Shown one piece after another: positions 57,701-64,000 of a stretch of DNA of 64,000 nt. Numbering within the stretch: position 1 is the first letter of the stretch; every line of letters starts with the position of its first letter. Position numbers and translations under genes: made by a program. Below the pieces are notes generated by a model. It was not told the origin of the DNA. It was given only the letters and a program-made list of their open reading frames with translations, and ran no database searches. Source of the DNA: Ovis canadensis (Eukaryota; Chordata; Mammalia; Artiodactyla; Bovidae); assembly GCF_042477335.2 (NCBI RefSeq), contig NC_091245.1, forward strand, positions 28,406,501 through 28,470,500, written 5' to 3'.

Positions 57701-58935
57701 CTACCTCCTAAAAGATGAGAAATTAATGTACAATATAAAGAGAACCTTGAGATCCTTTTAGTGCTTGCCTTTATAACACATACTGGCTGGTACAGGGAAT
57801 AAACCCTGAAAGGCTATTATTTACCCAGCCTGATGCTCCTCGCTTGCTTTCAGGCCAGGCAGTAGACTGTTCCCAGTGGGTGGGGGCTGGCAGAAATGCT
57901 GGCTGAGGGAGGCCAAAGTAGCCCTGCCCTCTCAGGGGCAGAAAGCACAGGCCCAGGAACTGAGAACGTGAGTGGTCTAGAGGACACGTGGCACAGCTGC
58001 CAGACTGGCACAGGTAGGCATCTCTTCTCCACCTTTCGACATGGCCAGGTTTTCCTGCTGTGTGGGGATCCCCTTCCTAGAGCCCCACAACTAGCCTTGG
58101 AATGGGCAGACCCTCTCCTAGAGGGCCACTCAGAAAAATGAAGACAGTAATTTTTTACTTCCAAAGAATCCCAGGCTCCAGCAGAACACTGAAGAAGAAT
58201 AAGTCCTCTCGTAACAGCCTTGCCAAATGGCAGTCTCTGGTATGGAGCTACAAGCTTGCCCTAATGACCTGACCATGCACGGAACCACTCTCTCCATCAT
58301 GTAGAGGATCTGCAGGCCCAGGGAAGCAGGCCCATGAGACCAGAGGCCACGACTGTTGTCTGCACACCTCCACATGGCTGTTCAGGGGTAGAAGACAGAA
58401 GGGTGACCACAAAGGGGACAGACCAGGACCATGAGGAGCGGCAGGAAGCAGAGAGGCTGACTCAGTACAGGGAAGAGCCTTCACAGGGATTCCCCTGGTG
58501 GGAGGGGACTGCCCCATCACAGCAAGCGAGCAGAGACCCAATGGCCAGCTGGCAGGCACTAGAGATGATTCATGCTGGGACAGAACTACTGACCTCCAAA
58601 GTCCCTCTGAACCCTGGGACATGCAGCGACACCAGCTAACAGAAACGCCTGGGTTTACCTGAGGGTCAAGCTGGTCAATGTAATGTTTTGGGTGAGGACT
58701 GCTGGGTTCAGCATCATTCCACAGGCTCAGCTGCCCTCTGTAGCAATAACTTGACACCTTTGGTCCCTGGCTCGGCCTGCGCACTCCCCAGGCAGTTGAG
58801 AGCCCTTGAGAAGTCTGTGCGCCTGTTTTGCTAGCTGGATCAGGCTATGATTTGGTACTGCGGGAAGGTGTCAAGAGGCCATCAGAGCCCTCCAACATGG
58901 AGAGGGGTGGAAGGAGTGGAGTAGCCATGCACCCA
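57701..58935. other. Intergenic, unexplained GC-richer block
   Basis: From about 57840 to 58930 the sequence is GC-richer than its surroundings and free of young repeats. Open frames exist on both strands (for example 58784 to 58248, 178 codons), but none shows a known domain, start context or conserved motif. It may be decayed repeat, regulatory DNA or a non-coding exon. Confidence 0.4.
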
Positions 58936-58957
58936 GTGGTGTAGCACAAATGGGGAC

Positions 58958-58963
58958 TTTATT
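58958..58963 (-). terminator. CZIB: CZIB polyadenylation signal AATAAA
   Basis: AATAAA on the - strand (TTTATT on +), 150 nt after the CZIB stop codon. Cleavage would be expected near 58935-58945, giving a short 3'UTR. Confidence 0.85.
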
Positions 58964-59112
58964 GGTGGGGCTCGGGGAGCTGCGGCAGAGCCGAGTGTGC
59001 AGGCTGCGAGGGCCTGCACAACTGCCAGGAGATGAGGGACAAGGGGGCCAGCCTCTGCTTGGGGCACATTGTCCCTTTTCAGTTCTTAGAGGCAAGTGTA
59101 CAGGAAGAGGGA

Positions 59113-59190
59113 TCAGCACTTCACAAACTGGTGGGCGACCTCGTAGATTCCCACAGACTCCTGAGCCGTTTCGTCATAGTCAGTCCAGTC
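59113..59190 (-). CDS. CZIB: CZIB last coding exon
   Basis: 78 nt: DWTDYDETAQESVGIYEVAH and on to the final QFVKC, stop TGA at 59115-59113. Acceptor CCACAG|GAC on the - strand. Confidence 0.93.
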   Translation of the reverse strand, partial: DWTDYDETAQESVGIYEVAHQFVKC

Positions 59191-62100
59191 CTGTGGGGAA
59201 AAGGGCAGTGTTAGCCTCAGGCAGCCTGGGACAGCGTGGGGAGAAGAGAACTGGGACTTAGAGGCACAGCTCAGGCTCTAACTCAGACTTCAGGAGCATG
59301 TCTGACCCAGGACACGGAAAGACTGCTCAGGTCTGAATTCCTCCTCCTCTGGCTTTGTGATTTTTCAAGTCCCTAGCTTTCCTGAATCTTGGTTCTGTCC
59401 TGCTTTAAAAAAGGGAACGATAGATTTTGTGGTGAACGTTGAAAGAAATGAGTTAACACATGTGAAAGTACTTGGCATGGTGACAGGCACATGAGAGCTC
59501 ATTAAATCCAGTTACTGTCATTATGCAGATTGAATTTTTTGTCCTTCCTTCTTCTGAGGCCTGACCACAAGCCTTCCTCATCTGCAAGGCAGTAACCTGT
59601 CCAGTGGTCCAGTTGACTCTTGGTGTTCACAGTAGTTAATGTTCTATAAAGTCCCCACAAGCATTGAATTACTGAATATTGAACTCACTGCTCCCAGGGG
59701 AAATACAGGTTAGGTTCCTGGGAGCATCTGATCACAATATTTTCCTCAACCAATCAATACATAACCTTGTTTCATGTATGTTTCTGTTTAAAAACACCTT
59801 ATCTAAATAATATATATGTGTGTGTATGTATGTATGAATATAGTTGATTCATTAAGACTGGACTCATGGCCAACAGCACTGTATCTCACACCTAAACAAA
59901 GCTTATCTAAGATGTATTTTCTCCAAAAGGCACATCCCAGCCTTCCTGCATGTGATCACTAGGTAGCCCTTTAGCACCACACGTTGGGTTATCGTAAAAA
60001 CCAGAATCACCAACAAAAAGCACAAAGTGTGGAGCCAGCATCTCGCTGAAGAGCCTTGTTCACCAAAAGGATAATTCCCACCAGGTGCTGTATAGCTCCC
60101 CACAGGGCCGCCAAGTCCTGTACCTTCTCCTGTAGGTTAATGTCACTGAAGACTGTCCCCGATTCCACACCCTCGGCAGCAAACCCGGCCTGCAGGTGAC
60201 AGGAAGGCAGCAGTTAATCGGAGGGGAAGGCACCAGTGTGGCAGGTGGGCCTGGCCAGGGAGCCCACCCATCTCACAACCCTCTGGCACAGAAGGACACA
60301 GACGCAGTGTGGGATACTGTTCTGGGGACACAGACGCAGTGTGGGATACTGTTCTGGAAGTATCCAGATCTTCTGGATACTGAGATCGCAGGGCCTAGCA
60401 GCTGCCCTGGGACTAAGACTGGTTTCTCCAAATTAAGAGTCCTGGCCTAGAAAGCAGGAGGTATAGGGTAAACCCTTTCATCACCCCTGGTTTCCTGAAA
60501 GACCCCAGGCATGTCACTTCCCTCTCTGGACCTGTTTTCTTATGAAATGCAGATAACAATATAATCTCTTTTGCCTACCTCAAAGGGTTGTGAGGTGAAA
60601 ATGCTACACACATCTAGTGCCATGAGCACTGGCTCTGGAGTTGGATTGATGTGGGTTCAAATTACTGCTCCAGTGTTTACTAACTGCTTCCCCTGAGCAA
60701 GTCACAAAATCTCTGAAGTTCTTTCCTCACCTGAAAAACTGGATGAATAAACCTCACAAGGTTACTGTGAGGATGAAGTGAGGTAACATTAAAAGTAACA
60801 AGTCTGGTGTCCAACACAGATTAGCTGTTTAAGAGATGACAATGATTATTCTTACGAAGGCGAATTCCTGCTCCACGGTCTGCAGGAAGCACAGTTCTGC
60901 TGTCACTTCCTGCAGTATACACCTTCCCCAAATATACAGGTTCCCTGGGAAGACAGGTACCTGGGGCTGGAAATCCACTGGTTCAAGTCCTCGACACTCA
61001 AACTCGACTATTGTCTTGAACTTCTCGTTGTCTTCAGCCTATAAGGGAAGTTTGAGGAGGAGCCAGGATGATCCCACGGCCCCTGTGAGCCCAGAATGGG
61101 CCTCAGGAGCTACTCATCTCTCTCTGGAAGAAAGCCACCTTGGCACTGGCTCACCGTGAGGTCTTTCTGAATATGGACTTTCGGGTTGGGGCGCCTGGAT
61201 GTGAGCTCACACACAGTTGTGCTTCTCTTCCTTTCTGGGCCTAAGATTGTCAGATGGAGCTGAGGAACCCACTACAGCTTTACCGTGAGACTGAACTAGG
61301 TGTAAAGTGCCCAGCATAGGACCTGACTCATTGGTCAATAAATGGTAGATAAAATTATCAAAGTAAAAACTATGAGAATAATACTGAGGTAAAAGGTTTC
61401 CAGATCATCCAAAGGGCCTTGGTACACTTAGCTGTGGCCTTTTGGTAACCGTCTGCCATGCTGTCAAGGCAGGGGCTGACTTAAGGCCTTTGAAGTGGGA
61501 TATGCATGTGGAGGATATTCACTGAGTGGAGTGCTATAACCGAAATGTGTGCCTACCTGACCCTTGGGTCCACACGCCCCAGGGACTACACCTACACATT
61601 CATTCTCGTTCATTCACTGTTCACTGTAGAAACACTTCCTGCATGCCAACCAAGTGCCTGTCCTCGGTGTAGTTCTGTTTCCTGGTCTGTCTCTTTCACT
61701 AGATTATGATTTACTTGAGGGCAAGTCCTTATGTGATTTTTTAACTTCAGGACAAAGCTGAGAGTTTGGCATAAGGCAGGCATTTTTCAAAAACACCAAA
61801 TAAGGAATGGATAAAGAAAGTAATTGCCCTTCTTTAAATACAGACCCAAAGCATACATTCCCTCCCCTCACTTCTGGACTAATATGCTATGCAGTAACAT
61901 AAATAAATGTCTAATAAAGTCAGATAGCAAGGATGGATGCACCATTCAAAGGACTATCCCACCCATGGATGCAGAGAAGGCTCACTAGTCCTCAGATATA
62001 GACAAGGCAAGTGTTCCCAGCATTGGAAACTGAGTGGCCAGGTTGGGTCAGAGGTCACGTGAGCTCCCACAGCCCAGCACTTTTAAGAAAGCGCTACAGT

Positions 62101-63041
62101 AGCCTGGTTACGAGTCTTTTTCCTCCCAGGCATTCAGGCAGTGTAAGGTGAATAAATGACTGACACAGTGAATGAAGGAACAAGTTAGCATGTGAGTCAG
62201 TCAGTCCCGCAGCTCATCACGCTGGTGCAGATGTAACTCTGGAACACAGGCCTCCTGGTTCCCAGCTTCGATCTAATCCCACCATGCCTGCCACTGCAGC
62301 GGGAAACTTACGTTGTAAGACTTGATGGTGCTGCTCAAAATCTCTGAAATGTAAAAGAGAAGACAAAGTTGATTTGAGTCCACATCCTGGCCCTACCAGG
62401 TACCCAGATGGTGCTCTGTGCAAGAGTCTACTGTAGAGGCTTGGATACCTCAGGCCTGCGTCCACCCACAGGTAACATGAGCATGCTTTCAGTCTGGTAC
62501 CAGAAAGCTGTGGGCCAGCCTGGCAGAGGCAGTATCCATGGCCTACCTACCAATGGAGTTTTCCCTCGAACACAGCTTGCACTTCTGGACCATAGAGGCA
62601 CTGCCACGGCCTCCCTTCAGTGCCACACTGTCCTGGCAAGCAGGAAACAGAACCTCTAGTCACATATCAGTCAGGTGTAAGGGTCCTCAGGAGACCCAAT
62701 CTTACCACTTATTATCCAGTTAAAGAGATGAAGACCCAGACAGGGTGAGGAACTTGCCAGGACAAGAATCCTGGGGAGGCTTCTTGAGACTGAGAAAAGG
62801 ACGACCCCTTGATTTTGAACTCTTGCCTCACATCCCAGAGTCTATTGTTCCCAGTGCTGATCACACCAATGCCTGCCCTCCCAAACCACAGAAAGTGGGG
62901 TCCAAAGGCCAGAGAGCTTAGGGCCACAGATTCCTGCCCAGAGACCTGTGTTTGTGTGGATACAGTGGTGGGGGGAGCAGTTACCATCAGCCGAATGTAC
63001 TGCCACTTCTCTGAAATCTCACCACAGTTGCCACATTTCAT
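59113..63041 (-). CDS. CZIB: CXXC motif-containing zinc-binding protein, exons 3-8 (5' end outside)
   Basis: CZIB (C1orf123, UPF0587 family) is a small, widely conserved eukaryotic zinc-binding protein of about 160 residues with no enzyme activity known to me. Coding pieces on the - strand, in order: 63041-62985, 62632-62551, 62343-62312, 61038-60961, 60189-60124 and 59190-59113. Together 393 nt, residues 31-160 and the stop. Two zinc-binding C-x-x-C pairs are visible: KCGNC (Cys33/36) and KCKLC (Cys67/70). All junctions are GT/AG and frames match. The first 30 residues (MGKIALQ...) were not found up to 64000, so exons 1-2 lie beyond the window. Exon numbers assume the human structure. Convergent with CPT2. 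Confidence 0.93.
59191..60123 (-). other. CZIB intron before the last exon
   Basis: MIR-like piece at about 59330-59520 and a TATG/TG-rich stretch at 59809-59840; nothing else recognised. Confidence 0.6.
60124..60189 (-). CDS. CZIB: CZIB coding exon, residues 114-135
   Basis: 66 nt: AGFAAEGVESGTVFSDINLQ then EK. Donor AAG|GTACAG, acceptor CTGCAG|GCC. Confidence 0.93.
60190..60960 (-). other. CZIB intron with tandem duplication
   Basis: Contains a perfect 32-bp tandem duplication (60294-60357) and a forward MIR-like piece (about 60610-60835). Confidence 0.65.
60294..60357. repeat. Perfect 32-bp tandem duplication
   Basis: Two identical 32-bp units, 60294-60325 and 60326-60357, each starting GGACACAGACGCAGTGTG. 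Confidence 0.97.
60961..61038 (-). CDS. CZIB: CZIB coding exon, residues 88-113
   Basis: 78 nt: AEDNEKFKTIVEFECRGLEP and on to QPQ. Donor CAG|GTACCT, acceptor TTATAG|GCT. Confidence 0.93.
61039..62311 (-). other. CZIB intron (1.27 kb)
   Basis: No young repeat, RNA gene or exon recognised. The + strand frame at 61506-61709 is unsupported. Confidence 0.5.
62312..62343 (-). CDS. CZIB: CZIB short coding exon (32 nt)
   Basis: Completes Glu77 and encodes ILSSTIKSYN. Acceptor TTTCAG|AG, donor AAC|GTAAGT. Too short for simple open-frame finding. Confidence 0.9.
62551..62632 (-). CDS. CZIB: CZIB coding exon with second CxxC pair
   Basis: 82 nt: DSVALKGGRGSASMVQKCKL then CSRENSI and the first base of Glu77. 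Cys67 and Cys70 form the second zinc pair. Acceptor TGCCAG|GAC, donor ATTG|GTAGGT. Confidence 0.93.
62633..62984 (-). other. CZIB intron
   Basis: No repeat or other feature recognised. Confidence 0.6.
62985..63041 (-). CDS. CZIB: CZIB coding exon with first CxxC pair
   Basis: 57 nt: MKCGNCGEISEKWQYIRLM, residues 31-49. Cys33 and Cys36 form the first zinc pair. Acceptor CTCAAG|ATG, donor ATG|GTAACT. The ATG is internal: the human protein has 30 residues before it. Confidence 0.92.
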
Positions 63042-64000
63042 CTTGAGGAGAGGGAAAAAGAGTATTAGTAAAGTAGTTGGCTCAGCTGGGCAGATGCTGA
63101 GGGAAGGGCAAGAACGGGGTGAGGTGGGCAGGCTCACAATCTTATCAGCCATCCAAGGACACAACAGGACTAATCTCTGGGCAAAGTGTTTCTCACGGTG
63201 ACCGGCCCATCCTCCTCTAAGAAGTGCTCAGTCTGGCTACGGAGTCAAAGCTCATGTGGTACAGAAATGGCTTCAAAGTCCCCACAACACTCACTGAGTT
63301 AGGAGCTTCCCCTGTGTTCTCACAGGCCCTGGAGGTTGCTGGTAGAAACACTTATCACTCTGTTGCTACTCTATTTCTTTGTCTCCTCCTCTAAATTTGC
63401 TTTTTGAAGCTAGAGACCATCAATTCCTCAAGTAAGACAGGGCATTCGGGCTTCAAAAAATTTGAAAATAAACGTGGTCAGAAGGCTTCCTGAAAAAGGG
63501 ATTTTTTTCCAGGTATTGAAGGATATTGGGATTTAGACAAGAAGGAAAACAGATGAGAAGCTCCGGAATGTGGGAAAGTGAAGGGCCTCAGCTGCTCAAA
63601 TAAGGCGAGGACCTCTGTAGACCATGCCACTAGGGTACCAGATTTACAAATATGGGTTGGGGAAGGATGGAGCCCCGCACAAAAATAAAACCTAATCAAG
63701 AAAAGAGGTGAAATTACTCTTACTAAATAATCACAAGGTCCCTGCAAATAGTCTTTCATTTAGTGTCCGTTTACATAACATGAAACATTTAACGGAGGCA
63801 AAAATTACAAAAGGAACTTCAAGACACTGCTAATTAAGAATTAATCAATAAACTTTTAAAAAGATAACATAAAATTCTACCCAGGAGAAAAGAGAACATT
63901 TAATAAGGATTTCTCATCTTGCCCGAGAGAAAGCTCCTGTTCACTACTGAGATCAGGATGGGAAAGTTTTACGCGAGCCGGGCCTTGGCGCCCCCACCAG
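63042..64000 (-). other. CZIB upstream intron, to window end
   Basis: No sequence for the first 30 residues of CZIB was found. The last 30 bases become CpG-rich, which may announce the CZIB promoter region further on. Nothing else recognised. Confidence 0.5.

Noticed and set aside
58248-58784. 178-codon - strand frame between CPT2 and CZIB
   Set aside because: No recognisable family, splice pattern or start context; kept only as part of an unexplained block.
62985-63041. ATG at 63041-63039 as the CZIB start codon
   Set aside because: The family has 30 more residues before this Met and a splice acceptor directly precedes it.

Overview
The window is nuclear DNA of a ruminant, most likely a bovid. 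It is packed with BovB (RTE-type) LINE copies, tRNA-derived Bov-tA/BOV-A2 SINEs, CHR-type SINEs and ruminant L1 3' ends, a mixture seen only in ruminant genomes. The sequence does not settle cattle versus bison, sheep or goat. All gene and repeat identities come from reading the sequence and from memory of the families; no database was searched.

Two protein genes can be supported. The first is CPT2 (carnitine O-palmitoyltransferase 2), complete on the + strand. Its five coding exons are 22574-22725, 32041-32121, 33962-34068, 42182-43486 and 44567-44898. They join to 1977 nt (658 codons plus stop), with canonical GT/AG junctions and exon lengths equal to those of human CPT2. A GC-rich, TATA-less promoter lies just upstream and an AATAAA signal at 45450. 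The second is CZIB (C1orf123, a CxxC zinc-binding protein), on the - strand. Six coding exons, residues 31 to 160, lie between 63041 and 59113, with an AATAAA at 58963-58958. Its first exon or exons lie beyond position 64000. The genes are convergent, as in the human 1p32 order CPT2-CZIB-MAGOH, with about 13.5 kb between their 3' ends.

Layout: 1-22000 is intergenic and mostly transposable elements, including several BovB copies and a solo ERVK-type LTR. 22290-22573 is the CPT2 promoter. 22574-45475 is CPT2, whose introns carry a nearly full-length antisense BovB (intron 1), MaLR, BovB and L1 pieces. 45476-58940 is intergenic, with BovB copies, an old L1 5' region and an unexplained block at about 57840-58930. 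58940-64000 is the 3' part of CZIB.

I found no prokaryotic feature, CRISPR array, gene cluster or new enzyme system. The observations most worth checking are: a 75-bp copy of the CPT2 stop-codon/3'UTR junction inside CPT2 intron 4; a fold-back at the 5' end of one BovB copy; a 27-bp near-perfect palindrome after CPT2; oppositely oriented BovB copies flanking CPT2 exons 2-3; and a 68-bp retrotransposed tail with a 10-bp target-site duplication.
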